Source: Verrucomicrobium sp. (lineage in GTDB: Bacteria > Verrucomicrobiota > Verrucomicrobiia > Methylacidiphilales > UBA1321). Taken from it: a stretch of DNA of 64,000 nucleotides. Within the stretch, counting starts at the first letter, position 1; the number at the start of each line of letters is the position of its first letter. Where the stretch lies: the NCBI GenBank assembly GCA_017849585.1, contig JAFIGT010000030.1:1-64000 (forward strand), written 5' to 3'. This document shows positions 9,526-17,182 of the stretch, piece by piece. A program made the translations under genes and the position numbers. The notes under the pieces are model-generated. The model did not search any database. It saw only the letters and a program-made list of their open reading frames with translations, and was not told the origin of the DNA.

Positions 9526-9625
9526 CTCGACCTCAATGCCTTGAGAGCGGACGAATTATATTCCTAAGGTGCTCGCCATCAAGCAGAACTTGCCAGAATC
9601 TGCGAGAACCAAGAACTACTCGATT

Positions 9626-9666
9626 AGTCGCATTTTTGGTAACAGTTGGTCGCAAATTTGGTCGCA
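9626..9666 (+). repeat. Left-end arm-type repeats
   Basis: Three GTCGCA hexamers (9627-9632, 9649-9654, 9661-9666). The last two lie within TGGTCGCAAATTTGGTCGCA (9647-9666), which recurs exactly at 15930-15949 by the other end. The layout resembles integrase arm-binding sites; that role is inference. Confidence 0.65.
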
Positions 9667-9750
9667 GACAAGAATCCCGTAAGAGATTCAAAATTTCACT
9701 GAAACGAAGATTCAAGAATACGATTCTTTCGTGATCTTGGATATCTACAA

Positions 9751-11844
9751 TTATTCCTCTTTGGCTATGTACTGTGGAGGCATGCCGAGCTGCGCATAAG
9801 TAAGCGGAGGTGTGTTTTTATCCCCTGAATGTATTTTTTCGAAGCAAAGAACGGCGCGCAACTCCTCTTCGCTCAAGTTGTTTTTTTGCAAAGAATTAAC
9901 CTGATCTCGAAGTGTTCGAGGTTCGATCAACCTATTATAATCTCTGTCGAAATAATACTCCACGCCACCCTGACTATTCTTATGAGAAGCTGTCATCGCT
10001 ATAAGGAAAAGGAGAAGTCCCGTTCTCTTTTTAACTTCAAGATCGACAAATTCCTTAGCCTCTTTTTCATTGCCCCACTCGAGCCAAGAAAGTAGGGCCG
10101 CCCTTAATGATGGATGATTAATTAGTGATCCGTCTTGAGCCATAAATTGAATTTTTTTTACGATTGCTTGTCTAATTGTTGCTAATCGATTATGCGCAAA
10201 GAGTGGCCCATATACTCGCTCTAACCATATAATATCTCTTGAGAGCGTAAGCGAAGCGCGTAATCCCTCGGATTGAGACGCGGAAATTTCAAAGGTGTCG
10301 ACCCGAGAATTCATGCCCGTTATCTTGCAAAGCACCGCGTGAATAGCTCCAATCAGCACCAAATATATTTCAGGGGGAGAATGGAGTCCGCTTATAGGGT
10401 CAAGAACTTCTCCTAGATTTAGGAGAGCTCTAGTGAACATCTCTATGTTTGAAGATGGAATGCTCTTCGCATTTCCTCGTATTAAGTAAATCGCATTTTC
10501 CAACTTATTGTCGCAGCTATACTTTGTTAGCTGTTCAACTATTTCATTGTAAGATGAGAGTTGTAGAAAATACTGAATCTCGGAATCCGATATTTCATCT
10601 GGCTCTAAACCGCAATGGAAATATCTAGAAAAATGTATCTGAGAGCACACTTTCTTTTCTCTGATCCATTGCGGATTGTACAAATCATCGTTATTGTAAC
10701 CAAAAAGGGATCTTAATAGAATATTTAAATAATTTCGTCTATCATGATTATGCTTTTTTTCTATTTTCAATAAATCATCTATAAATGCTGTAGCATCTTC
10801 CCGTAGCCTAGCGTTTATTCGAGAGCATGATCGCGGAATTCTGGAATACGCATCTGGCTCAAACATTTTAATCGACTCTAAAATAATGACATCGACTGGA
10901 TTTGCCTCAAATGATTCCCCCTTGTGAATCGAAAGTTGGTAGTATACAACCTCTAGAAATCGAAATAATTTTCGAGGTGTAGTGAGATAGTTACTGATAA
11001 CCTCATCATGCACCGAACTAAGTCTAGCCATATGGACCAGTTCGGAACAATTAAATATCTGGAAGTAGTCTTTGAGTTCTGCGAAAAAGATTCGATCTAA
11101 GTGATTTTTGCGAGCTGGAGGTAGGGTGAAGCCAAACTGAACTATTTTCTCAAGGTAGTCTTTACCGTGATCGCTAGAGACTTTATTAAGGGCAAGTTCG
11201 ACTATTTCCCTATCAAAGAGAAGGAGGTAGTTGAGCTTTGGAAAATCGGCGTTGGCTTTTATTAGCTGAAAGAGCGTGCAGATCTCGTCCGTTGTGAGAC
11301 GATCAATATCGTCAATAATGACTAGTAAAGGCGACTCCAAACTTTCGAAGGCTTGCTTTAGCGTTGCTTTTTGTTTGGCTATCGTGGGTTCTTCCAGAAT
11401 GTTCGCCCCAAAGCCCTCTGCGATTGTTTTTACCGCTTCTACAGCCCCTCCTGCCGGAGTTGCTTTCAATATGCGTTCGGCAATTCTTCCTGCTTTCAAG
11501 CAAGATAGATAGCCATCCCAGTTAGCAATATATGCCCTTGCGTTCTCTGAGTTGGATAGGCCTTCCCGGACCGTTTTGAAAAATTCGATGGTAATTTCGT
11601 CAGAATTACCGGATTGCCAGGGATTAAACTCGACGTAGTTGACTTCAGATTGCTTTTGCTTGAGCTTTTCCAGTACAAGCGGCTTAAGAGAGGATTTCCC
11701 ACTCCCCCAAGGGCCGTAGATGGCAAATACTTGGCTTTCTGTTGTTCGCGCCGCATTGATGCCGCGGGCGACCATTTCTGCAAAAGAGCCACGCCCCAAC
11801 TTATCTTCTGCCGAGCTCTCTATCGGAGTATGCTTGTTCCCCAT
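9751..11844 (-). CDS. KAP-family P-loop NTPase (probable cargo of the element)
   Basis: A 697-aa protein. Walker A is GPWGSGKS at residues 44-51, followed by the KAP-typical VEFNPW (71-76), and Walker B is LLVIIDDIDRL (173-183). A region rich in charged residues and LLLFDREIV fits the rest of the KAP domain (to about 330); the C-terminal half is not recognised. KAP NTPases are patchily distributed, often plasmid- or phage-borne, and some occur in defence islands; no transmembrane insert is evident here. The gene is clearly more AT-rich than the rest of the element and the host. It is last in the leftward gene run, 17 bp after the HTH-like gene and about 225 bp from the distal attachment site. 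The role is unknown. Confidence 0.85.
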   Translation of the reverse strand: MGNKHTPIESSAEDKLGRGSFAEMVARGINAARTTESQVFAIYGPWGSGKSSLKPLVLEKLKQKQSEVNYVEFNPWQSGNSDEITIEFFKTVREGLSNSENARAYIANWDGYLSCLKAGRIAERILKATPAGGAVEAVKTIAEGFGANILEEPTIAKQKATLKQAFESLESPLLVIIDDIDRLTTDEICTLFQLIKANADFPKLNYLLLFDREIVELALNKVSSDHGKDYLEKIVQFGFTLPPARKNHLDRIFFAELKDYFQIFNCSELVHMARLSSVHDEVISNYLTTPRKLFRFLEVVYYQLSIHKGESFEANPVDVIILESIKMFEPDAYSRIPRSCSRINARLREDATAFIDDLLKIEKKHNHDRRNYLNILLRSLFGYNNDDLYNPQWIREKKVCSQIHFSRYFHCGLEPDEISDSEIQYFLQLSSYNEIVEQLTKYSCDNKLENAIYLIRGNAKSIPSSNIEMFTRALLNLGEVLDPISGLHSPPEIYLVLIGAIHAVLCKITGMNSRVDTFEISASQSEGLRASLTLSRDIIWLERVYGPLFAHNRLATIRQAIVKKIQFMAQDGSLINHPSLRAALLSWLEWGNEKEAKEFVDLEVKKRTGLLLFLIAMTASHKNSQGGVEYYFDRDYNRLIEPRTLRDQVNSLQKNNLSEEELRAVLCFEKIHSGDKNTPPLTYAQLGMPPQYIAKEE

Positions 11845-11861
11845 TAGGGAAGACTATCGAA

Positions 11862-12191
11862 TTACGCGTAGGCTTGGCAACTATTCGGTAATTGCCGCAT
11901 GGTTCCAGTAGTTGTATTTTTTTGCCGATTCTTCTTTTGCCAATGGTAGCTAATGTGATTAGTGACTTTTACAAGCCATTGACGATCTTGAATTAGTTCG
12001 AGAACTTCCGAAGCGGAGAAGAATTTGACCGCATTAGGCGCTGGATTGCCTAGGGGTTTAAGAAGACGGGCGGCGACGAGAATGGGGATGTCATGCGGCT
12101 GGCAGTTGAGAACCCATGCCGTTTGTTCGGCATTGAGACGTGCAGGTAATTGTCCCAGCAGGGAAAGGAACCTGTGTTGATCGTCTTTCAT
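11862..12191 (-). CDS. Small HTH/excisionase-like protein
   Basis: A 109-aa protein. Residues about 18-75 (LNAEQTAWVLNCQPHDIPIL, then LLKPLGNPAPNAVKFFSASE, then WLVKVTNHISYHWQKKN) have the pattern of a MerR/excisionase-like winged HTH: a helix pair, a turn, a short wing containing KPLG, and a second helix. The tail is basic and Gln/Thr-rich. It sits between the hairpin at 12257 and the KAP gene. A role in excision or control of the element is plausible but inferred from fold pattern and context only. The Shine-Dalgarno is weak. Confidence 0.6.
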   Translation of the reverse strand: MKDDQHRFLSLLGQLPARLNAEQTAWVLNCQPHDIPILVAARLLKPLGNPAPNAVKFFSASEVLELIQDRQWLVKVTNHISYHWQKKNRQKNTTTGTMRQLPNSCQAYA

Positions 12192-12256
12192 GGAAATTTT
12201 CCGGCTTACGGCTGGGATTCAGGCGGGACAGTTATTAGCAGTATAAACAAGGTTAA

Positions 12257-12293
12257 GAGGCGGGGGCCGCGCTGCGCGCGGCGTTCCCGCCTC
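12257..12293. other. Strong GC-rich hairpin in the element
   Basis: An outer stem GAGGCGGG (12257-12264) pairs with CCCGCCTC (12286-12293); an inner stem CCGCGC (12267-12272) pairs with GCGCGG (12276-12281) with a TGC loop. It lies 13 bp after the stop of the ssDNA-binding candidate. It lacks a T run, so a replication origin or packaging-type structure is as likely as a terminator. Confidence 0.6.
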
Positions 12294-12305
12294 ATCTTCC
12301 TTGGG

Positions 12306-12632
12306 TTAGGCTGGCATCAACTGGGCCTCCTTGATGACCATGCGCTTGTCCCGTTCTTCCCAGCGAGTCACCTTGAGAGTGATTTGCTTGAATTGAGGGT
12401 ACTTGGGGAAGTCGACGACTTTATCGCCCTCCAGTTTGACTTCTCTCAGCTCGGGGTACTGTTCGAGTATGGCAAGCCCCGGTTGCAGTGCCAGCTCATG
12501 CCGGATACAGACTACCTTGCCCGTGCCGTCTTTTCGATTGAATGCCTTGGCTTCGCTCGACATGACGACACCACGAACGAATAGTCCGCTTATTGCTTCT
12601 TTTCCAACAACTCCATTTGGATTTGACTCCAT
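12306..12632 (-). CDS. Candidate small single-stranded DNA-binding protein
   Basis: A 108-aa protein. The ATG at 12632 was chosen because AGGAAGGA lies about 8 nt upstream, although the frame is open further. The sequence reads as a short OB-like beta-barrel: LFVRGVVMSSEAKAFNRKDG, KVVCIRHELALQPG, FKQITLKVTRWEERDKRMVI. Size and position directly after a rolling-circle Rep gene match the ssDNA-binding proteins of filamentous and related phages; this is inference, since no diagnostic residue is visible. It overlaps the 3' end of rep by 43 bp in another frame, suggesting coupled translation. The GC-rich hairpin follows its stop. Confidence 0.55.
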   Translation of the reverse strand: MESNPNGVVGKEAISGLFVRGVVMSSEAKAFNRKDGTGKVVCIRHELALQPGLAILEQYPELREVKLEGDKVVDFPKYPQFKQITLKVTRWEERDKRMVIKEAQLMPA

Positions 12633-13516
12633 ATGATGATTCCTTCCTCTGGTTTGATTGTAATTTCGCCTCTGCCTTTGTAGCGACCATCCAGCGCGGC
12701 GATTAAGACCAGATGATCGAAAATGTCTCGGAACGGGACGCGGAAATGAATGATCTGGGCTTTCCCTTTGTGGCGTATCACTCCCATCTGTTTCCAACGT
12801 TCCAAGCGTTCGGCGATGGTGTAGGAAGCGCGATGTTGGGCAGGACTCAGCGTTTCTTTTTTCTCCTGCTTGGGAAGTGGGGTTAAAAATCCCTTGGACG
12901 ATTGGAAGACTCGCAATCTACTTTTCTTCTTCACCCATTCGGGCAAGTCATCGGCCTTGGTGATGTATTTGAGGAGATAACGAAAATCGTCGTTGTTGAT
13001 GCGTTGGACTTTCACCCAACCCAAATCCCACATTGCGGCCAGCAATTCCTTGGGCAAGAAACGGCGGGTCAAAAAGATGGCGTGATAATGCACCCAGCCG
13101 CTGTCGTGAAATTCGACCTTGATGCAGTAAGGGGCATTGATCAGGTATTTTTTACCTTCATAGGAAATGCCTTTTCGGAGTCTATAGAACATTTTCCGTA
13201 GTAGATTCCGGCTATGATTGAAGGCCGTTTCCTCATTGGAGAAATAGAGCGGTGCTAGAGTGAACGTAAGAAACAGGCAGTTGCTGACATTCGGCAGACG
13301 GTGTTCAATCCGACGGAGGACCTTGAAAATCCCCACTGGATGAAACCACGAGGCAGGTACATATTCCTTAATGGTGCGTTCGTTCTGGGGATCAGCCCCC
13401 GCATCCGTCGCGCCAGTGCTTTGCCCTGTCACTCCGGAATGCGAGCCCCCCAAAGGCACCTCCCCGGAAATTTGCGCCTGAGAGGAAGTGGGGCGCAAAT
13501 TTTTATGCCCCGCCAC
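12590..13516 (-). CDS. HUH-endonuclease rolling-circle replication initiator (two-tyrosine type)
   Basis: A 308-aa replication protein. Motif I is FLTFTLAP (81-88 by count), the metal-binding HUH motif is H143-Y-H145 within GWVHYHAIFL, and the catalytic motif is Y180-LLK-Y184-ITK, giving two tyrosines four residues apart, as in the phiX174 gpA / P2 gpA superfamily. Such enzymes nick one strand at the origin and stay covalently linked. Residues 1-50 are low complexity. It starts at GTG 13516, supported by AGAGAGG 5 nt upstream; the start overlaps the end of the preceding small gene by 14 bp. No helicase domain is fused. Confidence 0.82.
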   Translation of the reverse strand: MAGHKNLRPTSSQAQISGEVPLGGSHSGVTGQSTGATDAGADPQNERTIKEYVPASWFHPVGIFKVLRRIEHRLPNVSNCLFLTFTLAPLYFSNEETAFNHSRNLLRKMFYRLRKGISYEGKKYLINAPYCIKVEFHDSGWVHYHAIFLTRRFLPKELLAAMWDLGWVKVQRINNDDFRYLLKYITKADDLPEWVKKKSRLRVFQSSKGFLTPLPKQEKKETLSPAQHRASYTIAERLERWKQMGVIRHKGKAQIIHFRVPFRDIFDHLVLIAALDGRYKGRGEITIKPEEGIIIWSQIQMELLEKKQ

Positions 13517-13748
13517 GTTGACCTCTCTTTCTATAGAGACAGATTCTGGGACGCTTCGACGGTTTTATTTCGATGAAATAGCCGCTGTCTAATTGGCTCA
13601 GATAAAGCGAATGCCCCGATCTGATACAGGTTTTTTCGGCAATCTCAAAAAAATCCCGTTCCTCGATATACCCACGAAGATAATGATAGAGCAGAAAGCA
13701 AAACTCTATCTCTAGATGGGTAACAAACTTCTGATTATTGGCGCTCAT
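13503..13748 (-). CDS. Hypothetical small protein upstream of rep
   Basis: An 81-aa protein, unrecognised. It has a helical, aromatic-rich N-terminal half (THLEIEFCFLLYHYLRGYIE) and a basic C-terminus (YRKRGQRGGA). The stop overlaps the GTG start of rep by 14 bp, which supports it being a real, co-translated gene. An 87-bp gap separates it from the 290-aa gene upstream and could hold a promoter. Confidence 0.5.
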   Translation of the reverse strand: MSANNQKFVTHLEIEFCFLLYHYLRGYIEERDFFEIAEKTCIRSGHSLYLSQLDSGYFIEIKPSKRPRICLYRKRGQRGGA

Positions 13749-13835
13749 TGCAAGCGCACACTACCAATGCTTGCTCCTCTCCACAGGAGATTGGGACAAG
13801 GGACGGAGACGCTCGTCCTAAACTATTGACTATTG

Positions 13836-14708
13836 CTAGATATTTGAGCGAGGGCCGGGAGAGCGTTTAGTCACTAAACCGAGTCGTTCGCGACGCTTCT
13901 TGATGGCTTCTGGAGTCATTTTCTTCCCAGTAGCTTGAAATATCATTTCGGAAAGCTCCTCGGCAGTGAGAAGATTGTAACCGCGATTTAGCCAATTTAA
14001 CACGATCTCATGATCGACAGGATCGAGTTCTTTTCTGGGCTTTTCAAAGACACGGGCAAATTCCTTGATCCACTCAGTCGCAATAGGGTTGGTGCGTTGC
14101 CATGCTTTAACTTCTTCGGATTTCCAGTAACGAGCCATCTCTGCGTAATAGGCTGATACTGCTTCGAATTCACAATTCTTCTGAAAGTGGGGATCATTCG
14201 TGGCGTCAGCCTCCTGAATGAAAGCAACGGTTTTGGGCTGCATTCCCGCTAAAACTTTTAATCGCGCTTGGTAAAGATCGTATTTCTCACCGGAATAAGG
14301 AGGAGGGCATTCTTCCGGAAACCTGTCGGCTATATAATTTTTATCGTCTTCAGGCACGTCGAAACATTTGGATAATGCTTCGAGTTCTTCTTTGCTCATC
14401 TTGAGGAAGCGAATATGTCTTTTGAATTCTGCGTATGCTTCTTCTTCCGTGCAGTCGGCCATACGGATCATGTTGATGCATTGTTCCGAGCCGTCCTCGA
14501 AGCGATTCCATTGTAAAACAATCCAGACATCGCTTCCTACTAGCCGCCTAAGCAAGGATGGCTTCGTACCCTCCCAGAGCACAGGAGTACTGTCTTTCGC
14601 ATCCACCTTGCAGAAACCAACAAACTCCCGCTTCCACTCAATAGGCTTTAAGGCAATACGGTCATGATATTCCACCAGTTTAACACCGGAGTATGGCGGA
14701 ATGATCAT
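13836..14708 (-). CDS. Hypothetical element protein with C-terminal HTH-like region
   Basis: A 290-aa soluble protein that I do not recognise. The N-terminal half is mixed alpha/beta (VKLVEYHDRIALKPIEWKRE, DVWIVLQWNRFEDGSEQ). The C-terminus (LTAEELSEMIFQATGKKMTP, then EAIKKRRERLGLVTK) has the helix-turn-helix pattern of proteins that read DNA with a basic recognition helix. It starts 7 bp after the integrase stop, on the same strand, so the two are probably co-transcribed. It could act as a regulator of integration or replication, but this is context only. Confidence 0.6.
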   Translation of the reverse strand: MIIPPYSGVKLVEYHDRIALKPIEWKREFVGFCKVDAKDSTPVLWEGTKPSLLRRLVGSDVWIVLQWNRFEDGSEQCINMIRMADCTEEEAYAEFKRHIRFLKMSKEELEALSKCFDVPEDDKNYIADRFPEECPPPYSGEKYDLYQARLKVLAGMQPKTVAFIQEADATNDPHFQKNCEFEAVSAYYAEMARYWKSEEVKAWQRTNPIATEWIKEFARVFEKPRKELDPVDHEIVLNWLNRGYNLLTAEELSEMIFQATGKKMTPEAIKKRRERLGLVTKRSPGPRSNI

Positions 14709-14715
14709 GAAGTAT

Positions 14716-15822
14716 TTATGCCAAGGATTTTTTGCGAGTACAGTCCTGTGTCATTGTCTCCGGAATGGAGCTTACCTTTATTTCTCCTGAGAACTGCACC
14801 ACGTTTTTCAACTTTTGCGCTTCGTAGAATTCCAAGGGCAGTACCGCGACTTGAGCCCCGCCAGCGTAGGCGGCGTGTATTGCTCGGGACTGATGCCCAA
14901 GGTGATTCATGGCTTCACGTTCCGGCATCCCGGCAGCACGCGCTCGCTGTGCCCACGCATAGCGATAGGAGTGGAGGCTTTTCCCTTTGATCTCGCAAGC
15001 GAGACAGGCTTTGCGAAAGTAGCCAGAGCGATTCTTGGATGGCTGTAGCCGGATGGTAGGGAACAGGTAGCCTTGCTGGGGAAGTTGATCCAGTAGGGTT
15101 TTAATGCGCGGCCCAATCCGTAGCAGACTGTCCCCGCCATCTTTGCCAGCAAGTTTTCGCCGAAAAAATCGAATGGTTTGATGTTCCAGATCAATTTCAT
15201 TCCAACTCAAATGGGCGATGTCAGATTGCGATCCTCCAGTTTCCCAGAGCATTTCAAAGTAAAGCTTTCGCTCGGGATTCTGTTCGCGGTCGATGATGCG
15301 CTCATGTTCGTCTTGAGTAATCGCTACCATTTTCTTTTTGCGAACTTCCGGCCATGCCGCATCTGCCATAATGGGTGCCAAGAGCCAGCCGAGATGCAGT
15401 GCGTAATTGTGAAGGCGTCGCAAGTAGTGGTGTGCGGAATTTCCGGCCTGTTTGTGTTCGAGTACCGACAGTAAGTGAATCGCTTCGGTATCCATCAGCG
15501 GTAAGGTACGAAAGGCCGCAAATGGACGACTGCGAAAAGCTCGGTTTTTGCGATCACGGGTCGATTCCACACCCGAGCGGATATAGTGCTCCATGACATC
15601 CGCCCACGTTCGGGTGAGCAATTCGGGAGAAGTCGCGGAGAGATAGGCGCGCGCCATTGAGCGGTTTAACTGAGGCTGAGCGACCGATTGATTGCGGGCT
15701 GCGAGTAATTGCTTGGCGGTTATCCTGTCAGCTGTTTCGAGGCTTTCAGAACGGCCTGTGACTTTATCGCGGATATAGTAGTTTCCTCCGTCGCGGCGAA
15801 ACATCCGGTATCTTTCTTGCAT
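14716..15822 (-). CDS. Tyrosine recombinase / integrase with variant first catalytic arginine
   Basis: A 368-aa integrase adjacent to the tRNA attachment site. The ATG at 15822 was chosen because AGGAG lies 8 nt upstream; the frame extends to 15849. Catalytic box II is HSYRYAWA (His and Arg present), followed by LGHQS and the nucleophile in IHAAYAGG. In box I, where most family members read TGxRxxE, this protein reads TGGSQSDIAHL, putting Ser at the Arg position. The N-terminal region (RDGGNYYIRDKVTGR, LETADRITAKQLLAARNQ) fits an arm-binding and core-binding layout. It probably integrates the element into tRNA-Ser; whether the variant active site works is discussed in the findings. Confidence 0.88.
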   Translation of the reverse strand: MQERYRMFRRDGGNYYIRDKVTGRSESLETADRITAKQLLAARNQSVAQPQLNRSMARAYLSATSPELLTRTWADVMEHYIRSGVESTRDRKNRAFRSRPFAAFRTLPLMDTEAIHLLSVLEHKQAGNSAHHYLRRLHNYALHLGWLLAPIMADAAWPEVRKKKMVAITQDEHERIIDREQNPERKLYFEMLWETGGSQSDIAHLSWNEIDLEHQTIRFFRRKLAGKDGGDSLLRIGPRIKTLLDQLPQQGYLFPTIRLQPSKNRSGYFRKACLACEIKGKSLHSYRYAWAQRARAAGMPEREAMNHLGHQSRAIHAAYAGGAQVAVLPLEFYEAQKLKNVVQFSGEIKVSSIPETMTQDCTRKKSLA

Positions 15823-15929
15823 GGTCGAATCTCCTATGCTCATGAGCATGGAGGATCACGACGGCGACGGTTAGCGAGTAGTCGGAGAGTTACGGCGCGT
15901 AAAGCCGAATTCTGCCAGAGTCGCTAAAG

Positions 15930-15957
15930 TGGTCGCAAATTTGGTCGCATTGCGACC
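15930..15957 (+). repeat. Right-end arm-type repeats
   Basis: TGGTCGCAAATTTGGTCGCA at 15930-15949 repeats 9647-9666 exactly. It runs into the inverted repeat GGTCGCA-T-TGCGACC (15943-15957). It lies between the integrase start and the tRNA, 54 bp from the attachment core. Confidence 0.65.
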
Positions 15958-16010
15958 ATTTTTCATACTACCGGAGTTCGCATTCCGTTGCCACGCAGCA
16001 ACTTGAAAGA

Positions 16011-16031
16011 AAGCGGACGAGGTAGGATTCG
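16011..16031 (-). repeat. Proximal attachment site within tRNA-Ser 3' end
   Basis: A 21-bp repeat identical to 9505-9525. It includes tRNA positions from the T-loop to the discriminator base plus 3 flanking bases, so integration leaves the tRNA gene whole. Confidence 0.88.
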
Positions 16032-16100
16032 AACCCACGTTACCCGTGAGGGTAAAGCTGATTTCAAGTCAGCCGCATTCAACCACTCTGCCACTCGTCC
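16014..16100 (-). tRNA. tRNA-Ser(UGA)
   Basis: An 87-nt class II tRNA. The acceptor stem is GGACGAG pairing with CTCGTCC, the discriminator is G, the anticodon stem is CTGA/TCAG around loop CTTGAAA with anticodon TGA at 16066-16064, the variable arm is long (TTTACCC-TCA-CGGGTAA) and the T-loop contains GTTCGAATC. CCA is not encoded. It reads UCA codons and is the integration target of the element. Confidence 0.96.
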
Positions 16101-16307
16101 TGAGCTGATCGTTAACGATGGGTGAGTTTGGGGAAATTCAGGAGCCAGATCGATTTTCAATGCGGACCAAAATCGACATACTCAACTATCGTCACTTCAC
16201 TGGGATGATAGTACTCGGGGACTTTCGTTGGCGGCAAGGAAATTTGGCGACGCCTCAAAAGACAAATGGCTGATGAAAATGGATTTGGAGGTTGAGTGAC
16301 TCAGCGC

Positions 16308-17081
16308 CTAGCGTCGCACACAAATACCGCGCTCTGAAAGGTAGTCCTTTACCTGGCTGATGGTGAAGGTCCCAAAGTGGAAGACGCTGGCGGCCAGTAC
16401 GGCATCGGCGTGGCCGATTTCCACGGCTTCGGCAAAGTGTTCCAGTTTACCGGCTCCGCCGCTGGCAACGAGTGGGACGGAGACGAGTTCGCTGATGGCG
16501 CGGTTGATATCATTATCGTATCCACCCTTCATACCGTCTGAGTCGATGCTATTTAGCACGATTTCCCCGGCACCGAGTTCCACTGCTTTTTGGGCCCAAT
16601 CGCGTGCTTCCCAGTCAGTGGCTTTGCGACCGCCGTGAGTGAAAACAGTCCAGTGATTGGGGGCAGTGCGTTTGGCATCGATGGAAACGACTATGCACTG
16701 GCTTCCGAACGCTTCGGCTCCGGCCCGGATGAGATCGGGTGTCGCCAGGGCGGAGGAGTTCAGGCTGACTTTGTCGGCTCCGGCGCGTAACATGGTGCGG
16801 ATATCATCGACTGTCCGCAGTCCGCCCCCGACGGTTAATGGCATGAAGCATTGGTCTGCGGCGCGTTCGATGACGTCTACCATCGATTTACGGCCTTCGG
16901 CGCTGGCCGTGATGTCAAAGAAAACCATTTCGTCTGCGCCTTGCTCGTTGTAGCGCAGGGCGAGTTCGACAGGGTCTCCAACGTTGCGCAAGCCGGAAGC
17001 TTCCGCGCGGCCGAATTGCAAGCCACGGGTGACTTGACCTGCGTGAACGTCGAGACAGGGAATGACACGTTTTGCCAACAT
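16308..17081 (-). CDS. hisF: Imidazole glycerol phosphate synthase cyclase subunit
   Basis: A 257-aa (beta/alpha)8 enzyme that, with HisH glutaminase, converts PRFAR and ammonia to imidazole glycerol phosphate and AICAR in histidine synthesis. The start [20 protein letters not shown] and the conserved D (CLDV), [35 protein letters not shown] and SGGAG motifs are all present. The ATG at 17081 was chosen by alignment with the family start; the frame extends to 17195 without family similarity. No other his gene is in the window. It is divergent from the SulP transporter, with a 101-bp gap. Confidence 0.96.
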   Translation of the reverse strand: MLAKRVIPCLDVHAGQVTRGLQFGRAEASGLRNVGDPVELALRYNEQGADEMVFFDITASAEGRKSMVDVIERAADQCFMPLTVGGGLRTVDDIRTMLRAGADKVSLNSSALATPDLIRAGAEAFGSQCIVVSIDAKRTAPNHWTVFTHGGRKATDWEARDWAQKAVELGAGEIVLNSIDSDGMKGGYDNDINRAISELVSVPLVASGGAGKLEHFAEAVEIGHADAVLAASVFHFGTFTISQVKDYLSERGICVRR

Positions 17082-17182
17082 AGGGCTAACGCTATCGTCT
17101 GGCGGGGCGCTGACAAGTCGCAGATATGACCGGACGAGAAATTCTTTCCAATAATGGCAGGATCTTGTAGCGTTAAATTCGT

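Larger units (their letters stand above)
9505..16031. mobile_element. Integrated genetic element in tRNA-Ser(UGA), 6.5 kb
   Basis: A tyrosine integrase next to a tRNA gene, a perfect 21-bp direct repeat of the tRNA 3' end at the far side, and a second 20-bp repeat inside each end define the boundaries. All seven genes run leftward: integrase, 290-aa unknown, 81-aa unknown, HUH Rep, ssDNA-binding candidate, HTH-like protein and KAP NTPase. No capsid, Zot-like, conjugation or toxin-antitoxin gene is seen, so it is better described as an autonomous or satellite-like rolling-circle element than as a complete phage. Genes at the Rep end are closer to host base composition; the KAP gene is much richer in A+T. 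Confidence 0.85.
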
